This document shows, piece by piece, positions 19,021 through 27,216 of a DNA stretch of 64,000 nucleotides (within the stretch, counting starts at the first letter, position 1; the number at the start of each line of letters is the position of its first letter). Source of the stretch: Mycobacterium sp. IS-1590 (lineage in GTDB: Bacteria > Actinomycetota > Actinomycetes > Mycobacteriales > Mycobacteriaceae). The notes under the pieces are model-generated. The model worked only from the letters and a program-made list of their open reading frames with translations, made no database searches and had not been told where the DNA came from. Both the position numbers and the translations under genes were made by a program. The stretch is taken from assembly GCF_001500025.1 (NCBI RefSeq), contig NZ_LQIW01000008.1, positions 1 to 64,000 of the forward strand, in the 5' to 3' direction.

Positions 19021-20115
19021 TCAGGCGCCTTTCGAGACGAGGTAGCGCTCGCGATGCAGGCGCGGGCCGCCGAACAACTGCAGACCGGTGCGCGCTCTGC
19101 GCAGGAACAAGTGGGCGGGGTGCTCCCAGGTGAAGCCGATGCCGCCGTGCATCTGAATCGCATTCATGGCGATGGTCTCGTAGGCCTCGGCGCAGGCGAA
19201 ACCGGCCAATGCGACGGCCCGGGTGGCGGTTTCACTTCGCGCGGCCGTCTCGGCGGCGGCGTGCTGGGCGGCCGACGTCGCATTCTCGACCTCGATCAGA
19301 AGGTCGGCGGCCATGTGCTTGAGCGCCTGGAAGCTGCCGATCTGACGACCGAACTGGACACGGGTCTTGAGGTAGTCGACGGTCAGATCGAAGAGCCGGC
19401 GCGAGCCGCCCACCTGCTCACCGGCCGACGCGATCACGGCGTGGTCCAGGGCTTGCTGTACGGCGTCCCATCCGGCGGTGCCGAGTCGCCGCGCGGGTGT
19501 ACCCGCGAAGGTGAACGTCGACAACCGCACGGTCGGGTCGAAAACCGTTGCCGCGGTGCGGGTGAAACCCTCGGCGTCCGGCGCCACCTCGAAGACGCCG
19601 ACACCGTCGCTGGTGCGCGCGACCACGAGCACGACGTCGGCCACCTGACCCCAGGTGACGTAGTGCGCGGCACCGGTGAGGGCGCCATCTTCGCCGGCCG
19701 CGACGTCGACGCCCTCGGCCGTCCAGGAGCCGGACTGTCCGGTGATCGCGACGGTGCCGATGGCCGTCCCACCGGCCAGTCCCGGCAGGAGTCGGCGTTT
19801 GTCCTCGGCGGAGCCTGCGGCCTGAACGAGCGCGACCGTCAACACCGCGCTGGAGATGAACGGCGCGGGCAGAAGCGCCGCGCCGGTCTCCTCGGCGACG
19901 GCCTCGAGCTCGAGTGTCCCGAATCCGAGACCGCCGAGCTCGTCATCGACGAGCATGCCGAGCACACCCTGTTCGGCGAGCCGGCTCCACAGTTCGCGGT
20001 CGAAGCCGTCGTCGGAGGTCATCACCCGGCGCACGTCGTCTTCGGTGCACCTGTCGTCCAGTAAGTCGCGGACCGCCGAGCGCAGTTGGGCGCGCTCGGC
20101 CACACTGATCGTCAT
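19021..20115 (-). CDS. Acyl-CoA dehydrogenase, FadE beta-like subunit
   Basis: 364 aa. An N-terminal helical ACAD domain (ERAQLRSAVRDLLDD, EQGVLGMLVDDELGGLGFG) is followed by a weakly conserved middle domain that lacks the usual substrate-loop and FAD motifs. The C-terminal domain has TRVQFGRQIGSFQALKHMAADLL and MHGGIGFTWEHPAHLFLRRA. Such half-degenerate partners form alpha2beta2 heterotetramers with the neighbouring subunit in mycobacterial steroid degradation. It is the first gene of the three-gene operon; the leader holds CCCAACC...GGTTGGG (20116-20153), a possible regulatory hairpin. Confidence 0.85.
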   Translation of the reverse strand: MTISVAERAQLRSAVRDLLDDRCTEDDVRRVMTSDDGFDRELWSRLAEQGVLGMLVDDELGGLGFGTLELEAVAEETGAALLPAPFISSAVLTVALVQAAGSAEDKRRLLPGLAGGTAIGTVAITGQSGSWTAEGVDVAAGEDGALTGAAHYVTWGQVADVVLVVARTSDGVGVFEVAPDAEGFTRTAATVFDPTVRLSTFTFAGTPARRLGTAGWDAVQQALDHAVIASAGEQVGGSRRLFDLTVDYLKTRVQFGRQIGSFQALKHMAADLLIEVENATSAAQHAAAETAARSETATRAVALAGFACAEAYETIAMNAIQMHGGIGFTWEHPAHLFLRRARTGLQLFGGPRLHRERYLVSKGA

Positions 20116-20244
20116 CCCAACCGCCTCCCTGGCTAGCTGGGTCCATGGTTGGGCCCCGGCGACCGGGTGTAAATCACGAATCGCGACACCGGCGGGTTTC
20201 CGTTTGGGACATGCCGCCGCCTGGCCGCCGCGCTTGCCTGGGGG

Positions 20245-20661
20245 CTACTGCATACGAGCCTGGCCGCGACCGTCGATCAGGGTGTCGAGGCCGCGTTGCC
20301 ATCTGGCGGAGCGGGCGCGGTCACACACCGTGCGGGTGATCAGGACGACAGCCGCCGCGGTTCCGAGAACGGCGAGCAGGACGAGCGCACCGGCGGTGAC
20401 GGCTTCCACCGCCGCGTGCCTGGAATCGAACAGTGCGGTGCCGACGGCGCCGGCGATCGGCACGGCGACCAGCGACATGACGACGACCAAGGTCATGATC
20501 AGGGCCTCGATCCGATCCACGGAGCGGACCAGGGGGTCGCGGCCCCTCAGGCGCACCAGCGTGGGCCACCGGGGCGGGCGAAGGCTGAAGGTGACCCAGT
20601 CCTGGTCGTCACCCGGCCGATCAGCCGTCTGGGGTTGGTCGTTGCCACCCGGGCGGTACAC
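20245..20661 (-). CDS. Short Rv1733c-like two-helix membrane protein
   Basis: 138 aa from a GTG at 20661 with GAGGAGA upstream. The product shows LRGRDPLVRSVDRIEALIM, a first membrane helix ending AGAVGTALFDSRH, a second helix (AGALVLLAVLGTAAAVVLITR) and RSARWQRGLDTLID. This matches both ends of M. tuberculosis Rv1733c (from memory: NPLVRGTDRLEAVVM and ASWQHDIDSL), but the roughly 85-residue extracytoplasmic loop between the helices is missing. Function is unknown; Rv1733c itself belongs to the DosR dormancy regulon. It is divergent from an FNT-family channel. I found no convincing DosR box in the shared promoter. Confidence 0.7.
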   Translation of the reverse strand: MYRPGGNDQPQTADRPGDDQDWVTFSLRPPRWPTLVRLRGRDPLVRSVDRIEALIMTLVVVMSLVAVPIAGAVGTALFDSRHAAVEAVTAGALVLLAVLGTAAAVVLITRTVCDRARSARWQRGLDTLIDGRGQARMQ

Positions 20662-20695
20662 CGCGCTCTCCTCTCACGATCGGGGTTTTGCCTCT

Positions 20696-20710
20696 TTCAC
20701 CCATGGTGAA
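20696..20710. promoter_or_regulatory. Possible operator in the divergent Rv1733c-like/FNT promoter
   Basis: TTCACC and GGTGAA arms are separated by CAT (20696-20710) within the 198-bp region between divergent genes. Short palindromes arise by chance, so this is only a candidate. Confidence 0.25.
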
Positions 20711-20859
20711 CCCGATCGCCGCTTTGGGCTTGCCGGTGCCCGACAACCTCGACGCCACCGGTTGTCGCCGTCCCACAACGCCGTGAGCTCGGGCCGGGGT
20801 GCTTCGGCGCGGCGAAGGGCGGGTATCCGTGACCGCCGTCGATTCGGAAGGGCCCGCAC

Positions 20860-21675
20860 ATGAGCGATACGCGTAAGCGTCAACTGGGTGATACCGACAG
20901 CCCCATCGAGGACGAGCTGGAAGAGGCCTTCCAGAGGATGGTCGACGAAGGCACGCAGCGCCTGCACCGGAGCTGGCGTGAGGTCCTGGTGACTGGATTC
21001 TTCGGCGGGACCGAGGTGGCTGTCGGCGTCCTCGCGTACCTGTCGGTGCTGGCCGCCACGCACAACCAGCTGCTCGCCGGAATCGCGTTCTCGATCGGGT
21101 TCCTCGCGCTGCTGCTCGGTCGCAGCGAACTGTTCACCGAGGGCTTTCTGGTGCCGGTCACGACGGTGGTGGCCAAACGCGCCGGCATCGGCCAGCTGCT
21201 GAAGTTGTGGAGCGGAACGCTGATCGCCAATCTTGTTGGCGGGTGGGCGATCATGTGGCTGATCATGACGGCCTATCCCAAGCTGCATGAGCAGACGATC
21301 GAGTCCGCCGGCCACTTCGCCACCGCACCGCTGTCGGCCGAGACGGTGACCTTGTCGCTGCTCGGCGGCATGGTCATCACCTTGATGACGCGCATGCAGC
21401 ATGGCACGGAGTCGACGTTCGGCAAGATCGCCGCCGCGATCGCAGGCGGCTTCCTGCTTGCCGGCCTGCAGATGTTTCACTCGATTCTGGACTCGCTGTT
21501 GATCTTCGGTGCGCTCATCGCGGGTGCGCCGTTCGGTTACGGCGATTGGGCGAGGTGGTTCGGCTATACGGTCGTCGGCAACGTGGTGGGCGGTCTGCTG
21601 CTCGTGACCCTGCTTCGGCTGCTGCGCAGTAAGGACCGTTTGAAAGACGAGCGGCAGGACGCGGAGGAGTCGTGA
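20860..21675 (+). CDS. Formate/nitrite transporter (FNT) family channel
   Basis: 271 aa from the ATG at 20860. A polar N-terminus of about 45 residues (PIEDELEEAFQRMVDEG) is followed by about six membrane helices with FNT features: GFFGGTEVAVGVLAYLSVLA, GFLALLLGRSELFTEGFLVPVTTVV, LIANLVGGW and HSILDSLLIFGAL. The long acidic N-terminus and RSELFTE place it near the YfdC-like branch rather than FocA/NirC proper, so the transported anion is uncertain. It is divergent from the Rv1733c-like gene and converges with an enoyl-CoA hydratase. Confidence 0.8.
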   Translation: MSDTRKRQLGDTDSPIEDELEEAFQRMVDEGTQRLHRSWREVLVTGFFGGTEVAVGVLAYLSVLAATHNQLLAGIAFSIGFLALLLGRSELFTEGFLVPVTTVVAKRAGIGQLLKLWSGTLIANLVGGWAIMWLIMTAYPKLHEQTIESAGHFATAPLSAETVTLSLLGGMVITLMTRMQHGTESTFGKIAAAIAGGFLLAGLQMFHSILDSLLIFGALIAGAPFGYGDWARWFGYTVVGNVVGGLLLVTLLRLLRSKDRLKDERQDAEES

Positions 21676-21678
21676 ACC

Positions 21679-22452
21679 TCAGCGGCCGCGCCATCGCGGT
21701 GCGCGCTTCTCCTGCCACGCGGTGATGCCTTCGTGCACATCCTCGGTCGCGGCGGCGACCTTGCGCATCGTCTCGCCGAACCGGACCGATTCGATCCAGC
21801 CCATGTTGGCCGTGCGCCAGGCCACCTCCTTGGTGGCGCGTTGCGCCAGCGGGGCCGCCTCGGTGAGCGTGCGCGCCCAGGACCGCGCCTCGGTCTGCAG
21901 ATCGGCGGGTTCGACCAGCCGCCACACCAACCCCATCTCCTTGGCGCGCTCGGCGTCGATCGGTTTACCGGTCAACAGCAACTCCATGGCGTCGGCCCAG
22001 CGGACCCGTTCGGGCAGCCGGATCGCGCCGACGATCGTGGGCACGCCGATGGAGACCTCCGGGAATGCGAAAGTGGCTGCGGTGGAGGCGATCACGAAGT
22101 CGCAGAAGAGGACACCGGTCAGGCCGTAGCCGATGCACGGACCGTTGACCGCCGCGATAGTCGGCTTGAACAGCTCCATGCCGCTCTCGAACGAGTTGAT
22201 CGTCGGCTTCTCCCAGAATGTGCCCCCGAAGGTGCCGACCGAGCCCTCGCCGTCCTTGAGGTCACCGCCGGCGCAGAAGACATCGCCGTTGGCGGTGAGG
22301 ATCCCGACCCACGCGTCCTCGTCGTCGCGGAACCGCTCCCAAGCCGCGTTCAGGCCGCGCCGCACCTCGCCGTTGATCGCGTTGCGCGCTTCGGGCCGGT
22401 TGAGGGTGATGGTGGCGATGTGATCGTCCAACTCGTAGGTGACGAGGCTCAT
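21679..22452 (-). CDS. Enoyl-CoA hydratase/isomerase family protein
   Basis: 257 aa. Crotonase-fold features are present: LNRPEARNAING, the first oxyanion-hole segment GDVFCAGGDLKDG, and the second around VNGPCIGYGLTGVLFCDFVIAS. After this, ATFAFPEVSIGVPTIVGA lacks the usual second catalytic Glu of classical hydratases in an obvious position, so isomerase or hydrolase activity cannot be excluded. It stands alone on the minus strand, 41 bp from the amidase upstream and converging with the FNT gene. Confidence 0.85.
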   Translation of the reverse strand: MSLVTYELDDHIATITLNRPEARNAINGEVRRGLNAAWERFRDDEDAWVGILTANGDVFCAGGDLKDGEGSVGTFGGTFWEKPTINSFESGMELFKPTIAAVNGPCIGYGLTGVLFCDFVIASTAATFAFPEVSIGVPTIVGAIRLPERVRWADAMELLLTGKPIDAERAKEMGLVWRLVEPADLQTEARSWARTLTEAAPLAQRATKEVAWRTANMGWIESVRFGETMRKVAAATEDVHEGITAWQEKRAPRWRGR

Positions 22453-22493
22453 GGCTGCACCCTAGCCAGGTGAGATCGCGCCGACATCGGCCG

Positions 22494-23963
22494 CTAGACC
22501 GGGGCCACGCGATCGGACCAGGGCATCGCCTGCTCCAGCTGGGCGGCCAGCCGGATTAGCAGCGACTCACCGGCCAGCGGTGCGACGAACTGCACCCCCA
22601 GCGGCAGCCCGTCCGCGGTCCAGTGCAGCGGCAGCGAAATCGCCGGACGCCCCGTCAGATTGGCGAGCTGAGTGTAGGGCACCCAACCGAGGTTCTTGTC
22701 CACCATGTCATCGACGATTTTGGTGTAGCGCAACACTTTCGCCGTGCGCGTCTTGATCAGCACGTCCGCGGCGCGCTGCAGCACGACCGGCAGGTCGAAC
22801 TCGCCGATGGTCGGCGGCGGGGTCGCCAGCGCGGGCGTCAACAGCAGGTCGTACGACTCGAAGAACGCGGTGAGTCTGCGCGTGTGCTCGTGGCGCCGCT
22901 GCACGGCGTCCACATAGTCGACACCGCTCGTGGCCCGGCCCAGCGCGGCAAGGATGAGCGTGTCGCGTTCGAACGCGTCGTCTCCGGCGCCCGAGATGCG
23001 TTTGGCTTCATCGAGTTCCAACGCGGTGTAGACGAACCACGTGAGCAGGAAGTCGCGCGCCAGGGCCGCGTCATCGAAGGGGGCACTTTGAAGTTCGTCG
23101 ACGTGGTGGCCGAGTTCGGTCAGCGTTCGTACGGTCGCCTCGACGGCAGCCGCGGCTTCGGGATGCGGTGACGGATTGATCGCCGAGGGCACCCGCACAC
23201 CGATACGCAGGGCGCCCGGTTCGGCTCCCACACAGGACGCGAATGTCGAGGACGGAATGCCGGGCACATACGGACCCCATGGTTCGCCGCCGCGAATGAC
23301 GTCGAGCATCGCCGCTGTGTCCCGGACGGTTCGTGACACCACGCCCTGCACGGCCGCACCGTGCATGGACTCACCGGTCGCGGGTCCCGACGGGGTCAGC
23401 CCGCGGCCCGGTTTGAGCCCGACGAGGCCACAGCATGCCGCGGGTATCCGGATCGAACCGCCGCCGTCGTTCGCCCCGGCGCACGGCACGATCCCGGCCG
23501 CGACCGCGGCGGCCGACCCACCCGACGAGCCGCCCGGCGTCCGGGTCAGGTCCCACGGATTGCGGGCCGGGCCCCACGCGTCCGGTTCGGTGATCCCCTT
23601 CGCCCCGAACTCGGGGGTGTTGGTCTTACCGAAGATGACCAAGCCGGCGTCCTGCCACCGCCGGACGATCTCCGAGTGCTCGGCCACCGGTTTCGACATC
23701 AGGGCGCGCGATCCCCGCGACGTCGGCAACCCCGCGTAGTCCTGGGCGAGGTCCTTGATCAGGAACGGAACGCCCGAGAACGGGCCTGCGGCCGCATCCG
23801 CCGGCGAAGCCGGGACGTCACGGACGATCGCGTTGATCCGCGGGTTGACCGCGGCGGCACGGTTTCTCGCCAGGTCCAGCAACTCTGCGGGCGTCACCTC
23901 GCCGTCGGCGACGAGCTCTGCCAGTCCGGTGGCGTCGTGACCGCGGTATTCCTCAAAGTTCAC
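22494..23963 (-). CDS. Amidase signature family hydrolase
   Basis: 489 aa. The amidase signature Ser-cisSer-Lys site is intact: Lys in GVPFLIKDLA, cis-Ser in TPGGSSGGSAAAVAAG, and the nucleophile in GANDGGGSIRIPAACCGLVGLKP. Length and layout are normal for the family, which hydrolyses amides and can resemble GatA. It differs from GatA in context, since no gatB or gatC is nearby, and is more like catabolic or aryl-acylamidases. The substrate is unknown. Confidence 0.85.
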   Translation of the reverse strand: MNFEEYRGHDATGLAELVADGEVTPAELLDLARNRAAAVNPRINAIVRDVPASPADAAAGPFSGVPFLIKDLAQDYAGLPTSRGSRALMSKPVAEHSEIVRRWQDAGLVIFGKTNTPEFGAKGITEPDAWGPARNPWDLTRTPGGSSGGSAAAVAAGIVPCAGANDGGGSIRIPAACCGLVGLKPGRGLTPSGPATGESMHGAAVQGVVSRTVRDTAAMLDVIRGGEPWGPYVPGIPSSTFASCVGAEPGALRIGVRVPSAINPSPHPEAAAAVEATVRTLTELGHHVDELQSAPFDDAALARDFLLTWFVYTALELDEAKRISGAGDDAFERDTLILAALGRATSGVDYVDAVQRRHEHTRRLTAFFESYDLLLTPALATPPPTIGEFDLPVVLQRAADVLIKTRTAKVLRYTKIVDDMVDKNLGWVPYTQLANLTGRPAISLPLHWTADGLPLGVQFVAPLAGESLLIRLAAQLEQAMPWSDRVAPV

Positions 23964-24016
23964 CGTTCGACCGTACGTGGCGCCGCCCGAGCGGTGGGCG
24001 CCCCTCGGCCGACGGG

Positions 24017-24481
24017 TCAGTGCACGGCCGAGCGCGGCCTGGCGCAGCCGACGGCGACAGGTGCCAGGCTGGGGACCATCGGCTGCTGCTTGCGTTCATC
24101 GCGCACCAACCGCCTGTGCAGCGCTCGCTCGTCGCGTTTGGTCAGCGCGCGCCTGCGGCTGACCAGGAGGTCCAGTTGTTGCCAGCTGAGCCCGTCGAGC
24201 TCGCCGTCCTCGTCATGGGTGGCGACGACGACGCCTCCGCGCAGCAGGGGAACGGTCTTCGGGGTGAAGGTGCTGGTCGCCAGCAGCAGCTCGGTGGCTT
24301 TTCGGTTGGGGCGCCGCTGGCAGCGCTGCGTCGACGGGCTGAACCAGAAGTCGAACTGCCGGTCGGCGCTGGTCAGGCACTGCAGGCCCTGATCCTCTAC
24401 GAGTTGGTCGATATCCGCGGTGGTATAGGCGCGGGTTTCATAAACGGGGCCGTTGGTGCTGAAGTACAGGACGGTGTTCAT
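24017..24481 (-). CDS. Hypothetical protein, 154 aa
   Basis: Not recognised. The product starts MNTVLYFSTNGPVYETRAYTTADIDQLVEDQGLQCL, looks like a mixed alpha/beta N-terminal domain of about 100 residues (CLTSADRQFDFWFSPSTQ, TFTPKTVPLLRGGVVVATHDEDGELDGLS), and ends in a basic tail (RRRALTKRDERALHRRLVRDERKQ). It has no signal peptide or membrane helix. The long 5' region (24482-24666) and single-gene setting suggest independent control. Its codon use matches its neighbours. Confidence 0.6.
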   Translation of the reverse strand: MNTVLYFSTNGPVYETRAYTTADIDQLVEDQGLQCLTSADRQFDFWFSPSTQRCQRRPNRKATELLLATSTFTPKTVPLLRGGVVVATHDEDGELDGLSWQQLDLLVSRRRALTKRDERALHRRLVRDERKQQPMVPSLAPVAVGCARPRSAVH

Positions 24482-24666
24482 GGCGAATTCCCATTCGTCT
24501 CTTTCTTCGGTGTGGGGGCCGGCCGTGTGACCGGTCTGTTATCAAAGTTACCCGAGTGATGAAAGTGACAAACCTCGGTAACGATCCAATCACAGTGGAG
24601 ATGGCCTGAACCGCAGCTCAGAGCTGGTTTTTCCAGGTCAAGAGCGGGTCGCCCGGGGGATCTCGG
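24482..24666. promoter_or_regulatory. 185-bp intergenic region with an AT-richer inverted repeat
   Basis: No gene seen. An imperfect inverted repeat, GTTACCCGAG (near 24546) and CTCGGTAAC (near 24575), flanks an AT-richer spacer and lies 70-110 bp upstream of the hypothetical gene's start. On the minus strand TTGTCA and TAACTT inside it could be promoter elements, with a short 15-bp spacing. This is a candidate promoter/operator. Confidence 0.3.
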
Positions 24667-25506
24667 TCAGCCGAACTCGAGCAAGGTGTACGCGCCGCGG
24701 AAGTTGCGCGTGGGCTTGAACCGCCAGAAGGCGGGAAAGGCCTTCTCGAAGAACCAGCCCCGCCCCGAGGGCATGGGGAGGTCGTGTACGGCGCGGATCC
24801 CGGGGATGGTGTCCGGGAGTGCGGCCAACTGCGCGGCCGACAGGCTGAAGGGCATCGGCGGAACACGGTAGCGGCGCGACGACCGCATGCCCTTCGGCGC
24901 GAGCTTCTTGACCAGGACCGGGGGGAGGTCGAAGACCATCTGCCCGCCCGGGAAGCGCGCCGCGCACGCGGCGATCAGCCCCATGGCCTCCTCGGGCTGC
25001 AGGTACATCAGCAACCCCTCCGCGGTGATGAAGACGCCGTTGCTGTCGTCGACCTTCTCCATCCACGAGTAGTCCAGTGCCGACTGGGCCAGCGTGGTGA
25101 TCCGCGGCGATGCGGGCAGCAGCTTTTCGCGCAGCTCGATGACTGGCGGCAAATCGACCGTCAGCCAGCGGAATTCGGCATGAGGCAGCAAGGTGTTGAG
25201 CCGCCAGAAGCTGGTCTGCAGGCCCTCGGCCAGCGCGACCACGGTGGCGCGCGGATGCTCGGCCAGATATCGGCTCGCCGCTCGGTCGAACGCCAACGAG
25301 CGCAAGCCCATCTCCTGGCCCTTGCGGCCGAACTTGTCGAAGTCGAAGTCGATCGCGTCGACGAGGCGGATCGCCATCGGATCGTCGATGATCGCGTTCG
25401 GATGACGGGCCTGATGGGCCCTTCCGTTCAGCGTCAGCAGCGCGGTCTCGGAGACCCCGGTGAGGGCGATGTCGTCGGCTTTCCGGTCGTCTGCGTCATC
25501 CACCAC
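24667..25506 (-). CDS. Class I SAM-dependent methyltransferase, LCM/PPM family
   Basis: 279 aa from a GTG at 25506. The sequence fits the leucine-carboxyl-methyltransferase-like branch expanded in mycobacteria: ALTGVSETALLTLNGRA, HPRATVVALAEGLQTSFWRL at the SAM-binding loop, the acidic ligand in WLTVDLPPVIELR, and FITAEGLLMYLQPEEAM. The C-terminal GRGWFFEKAFPAFWRFKP is also typical. Such enzymes O-methylate small molecules or peptides; the substrate is unknown. It lies just downstream of the oxidase-like operon on the same strand, with 27 bp between. Confidence 0.8.
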   Translation of the reverse strand: MVDDADDRKADDIALTGVSETALLTLNGRAHQARHPNAIIDDPMAIRLVDAIDFDFDKFGRKGQEMGLRSLAFDRAASRYLAEHPRATVVALAEGLQTSFWRLNTLLPHAEFRWLTVDLPPVIELREKLLPASPRITTLAQSALDYSWMEKVDDSNGVFITAEGLLMYLQPEEAMGLIAACAARFPGGQMVFDLPPVLVKKLAPKGMRSSRRYRVPPMPFSLSAAQLAALPDTIPGIRAVHDLPMPSGRGWFFEKAFPAFWRFKPTRNFRGAYTLLEFG

Positions 25507-25533
25507 ATCGAACCTACCTGTGCGCGCCCGACG

Positions 25534-25839
25534 TCAGACCAGGTAGATCACGAACACCGTCACCAGTAGCAGGCCCAGCCAGGCGTCGGTGGACCGCTTG
25601 AGCCAGCGCGGTCCGGTGTTCACCTCCATGAAGTTGCGAATGATCAACCGCGCCTTGACGAAGGTCAGTGCCAGAACCAGCGCAGTGATCGAGGTGCTCG
25701 CGTGCACGGTGTCGGTGAAGTGGGCCGGCGCCAGCCACCATGCGCCGACGGTGATCGCGGTGAGCACCACCCAGGTCCACGCCATGGTCTTGGTCGCGGT
25801 GCTGTGGCGTCGGGTCTCCGATGTGCTGGTCACTGTCAC
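25534..25839 (-). CDS. Cytochrome c oxidase subunit IV-like (COX4_pro) protein
   Basis: 101 aa from a GTG at 25839 that overlaps the subunit III stop by 4 bp (GTGA). A GTG at 25833 is an alternative. Three membrane helices: MAWTWVVLTAITVGAWWLAP, SITALVLALTFVKARLIIRNFMEV and AWLGLLLVTVFVIYLV. The FVKARLI..FME segment is characteristic of prokaryotic subunit IV. It is short because no separate domain follows. It is coupled to the subunit III-like gene, with no catalytic subunit nearby. Confidence 0.75.
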   Translation of the reverse strand: MTVTSTSETRRHSTATKTMAWTWVVLTAITVGAWWLAPAHFTDTVHASTSITALVLALTFVKARLIIRNFMEVNTGPRWLKRSTDAWLGLLLVTVFVIYLV

Positions 25840-26456
25840 CTCATCACGTAGAGCAGTCCGAAGATGATCACCCAGAGCAGGTCGACCATGTGCCAGTACA
25901 CGGCACCCGACTCGACCATCGATGTCCTGCGCCTGCCGGGGTTGCCCAGTTCGCGAACGATGACCCCGAGCACGATCAGACCGATCAGCACGTGCACCAG
26001 GTGCACCCCGGTCAGCACGTAGTAGAAGGAGTAGAACATCTCGGAGTTCGTGTGGCCCGCCGAGATCTTGCTGGCCCATTCGTAGCCCTTGAACCCGATG
26101 AACAGCAGTCCGCAGAAGCCGCCCGCGTAGACGAACCTGATCGCTTGGACGTGCGAGCCGCCTCGGGCCGCCAGCACGCTGCGGGCGATGAACCACGAAC
26201 TGGTCAACAGGATCACGGTGTTGAGCACCCCGATGTTGATGTCGAGGTGCTGCTGGGCGGCGAGGAACTCGGCCGGGTTCATGGCTCGGTAGACCATGAA
26301 GATGACGAAGTATCCGGCGAAGATGACCAGGTCACCCAGCACCATCACCCACATGTGGATGTCGCCGGGCAGATGGCCGGCCGACGGGGCCGCCGCGGTG
26401 GAGGCCGGCGCGGGCCCGGCCGGTGACGGCAGTTCCCGTGAATCAGACTGTGTCAC
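25836..26456 (-). CDS. Haem-copper oxidase subunit III-like (NorE-like) protein
   Basis: 206 aa from the GTG at 26456 (VTQSDSREL), with TGAGGA upstream; further upstream is the previous gene. A Pro/Ala-rich cytoplasmic start is followed by five helices with subunit III motifs: HMWVMVLGDLVIFAGYFVIFM, GFKGYEWASKI, and YYVLTGVHLVHVLIGL. The final part reads ESGAVYWHMVDLLWVIIFGLLYV, with the conserved YWH..D. The family includes CyoC, CtaE and NorE. With no oxidase subunits I or II here, a NorE-like or assembly role is as likely as a place in a respiratory oxidase. Confidence 0.8.
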   Translation of the reverse strand: MTQSDSRELPSPAGPAPASTAAAPSAGHLPGDIHMWVMVLGDLVIFAGYFVIFMVYRAMNPAEFLAAQQHLDINIGVLNTVILLTSSWFIARSVLAARGGSHVQAIRFVYAGGFCGLLFIGFKGYEWASKISAGHTNSEMFYSFYYVLTGVHLVHVLIGLIVLGVIVRELGNPGRRRTSMVESGAVYWHMVDLLWVIIFGLLYVMR

Positions 26457-26466
26457 AGCGCAATCC

Positions 26467-27216
26467 TCAATCCAGAGCCGGGGCATCGATCGGTTCGCGG
26501 TTGGTGGCCCGTTTGAGCAGGACGATCAGCGCGCCCAGCCAGAGGCTGAACACCACCACCGACCACCAGAACGCGAGCGAACCGTTCCAGGCGAACGGAC
26601 CCGAGTAGGCCACGAACATCTGGGTCGCGATGACCTCGGTGACGATCTGCCAGATAGTCACGTAGGCAAACCATTTCGGGAAGATGTCGTGCTTGTCGTA
26701 GAGGATCGCGAGCGCGAACACCAGATAGGCCGCCGAGAAACACCCCAGCGAGCCGTTGTAGGACAGCATCCCCAGGTCGTAGAGCATGCTGACGAGCTCG
26801 GGGTCGCGGTCGACCCGGAAGGTGGCGGTCAGAAAGCAGACCGCGACCAGAAGGAACCCCGGCAGCGCCCCGACCCCCATGCCGCCGATGTAGCCGTAGG
26901 CGAACACGGAGCCGACCGACATGCGCAGGATGAAATACGCCACCAGCCCGTTGGTGACGGCCGCCCCGCCGAGCAGGATCAGCAACACGCAGAAGCCGAC
27001 CCGAATCGTCAGCCCGTTCTCGGCGAAGAACGCGACCTTGTCGGCGGCGGTGACGTCGGGACGCGGCGGCGGCGTCACCCTGGCCAGTACGCAGATGATG
27101 ACGCCGAAAACCGCATACCAGGCCGGAAAGAACCAACAGACCAGCCGCACATCGCGTTTCCCGCCCGGTGGCCCGTCGGATTGCCGGGTGAACCGGCGCG
27201 TGAGCAGCGTGCTCAC
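26467..27216 (-). CDS. Six-helix membrane protein of the orphan oxidase operon (A)
   Basis: 249 aa from a GTG at 27216 that overlaps the upstream stop by 4 bp. About six membrane helices are visible. Notable segments are RVTPPPRPDVTAADKVAFFAENG, RMSVGSVFAYGYIGG, and a C-terminal PFAWNGSLAFWWSVVVFSLWLGALIVLLKRA. It shares layout and short motifs with the next protein upstream (PPPSP/SADQVAAFYADN; GPLAWDGLLSFWVRN), so the two are paralogues. It is not a recognised oxidase subunit and has no haem-ligand pattern I can identify. Its function is unknown; co-transcription with subunits III and IV suggests a membrane redox complex. Confidence 0.65.
   Translation of the reverse strand: MSTLLTRRFTRQSDGPPGGKRDVRLVCWFFPAWYAVFGVIICVLARVTPPPRPDVTAADKVAFFAENGLTIRVGFCVLLILLGGAAVTNGLVAYFILRMSVGSVFAYGYIGGMGVGALPGFLLVAVCFLTATFRVDRDPELVSMLYDLGMLSYNGSLGCFSAAYLVFALAILYDKHDIFPKWFAYVTIWQIVTEVIATQMFVAYSGPFAWNGSLAFWWSVVVFSLWLGALIVLLKRATNREPIDAPALD

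Noticed and set aside
20662..20859. DosR box upstream of the Rv1733c-like gene
   Set aside because: No close match to the GGGACT...AGTCCC dormancy box was found; only a short TTCACC/GGTGAA palindrome.
24611..24634. CAGCTCAGAGCTG followed by GTTTTT as a terminator
   Set aside because: The stem allows no proper loop, and no plus-strand gene ends there; both neighbours are on the minus strand.
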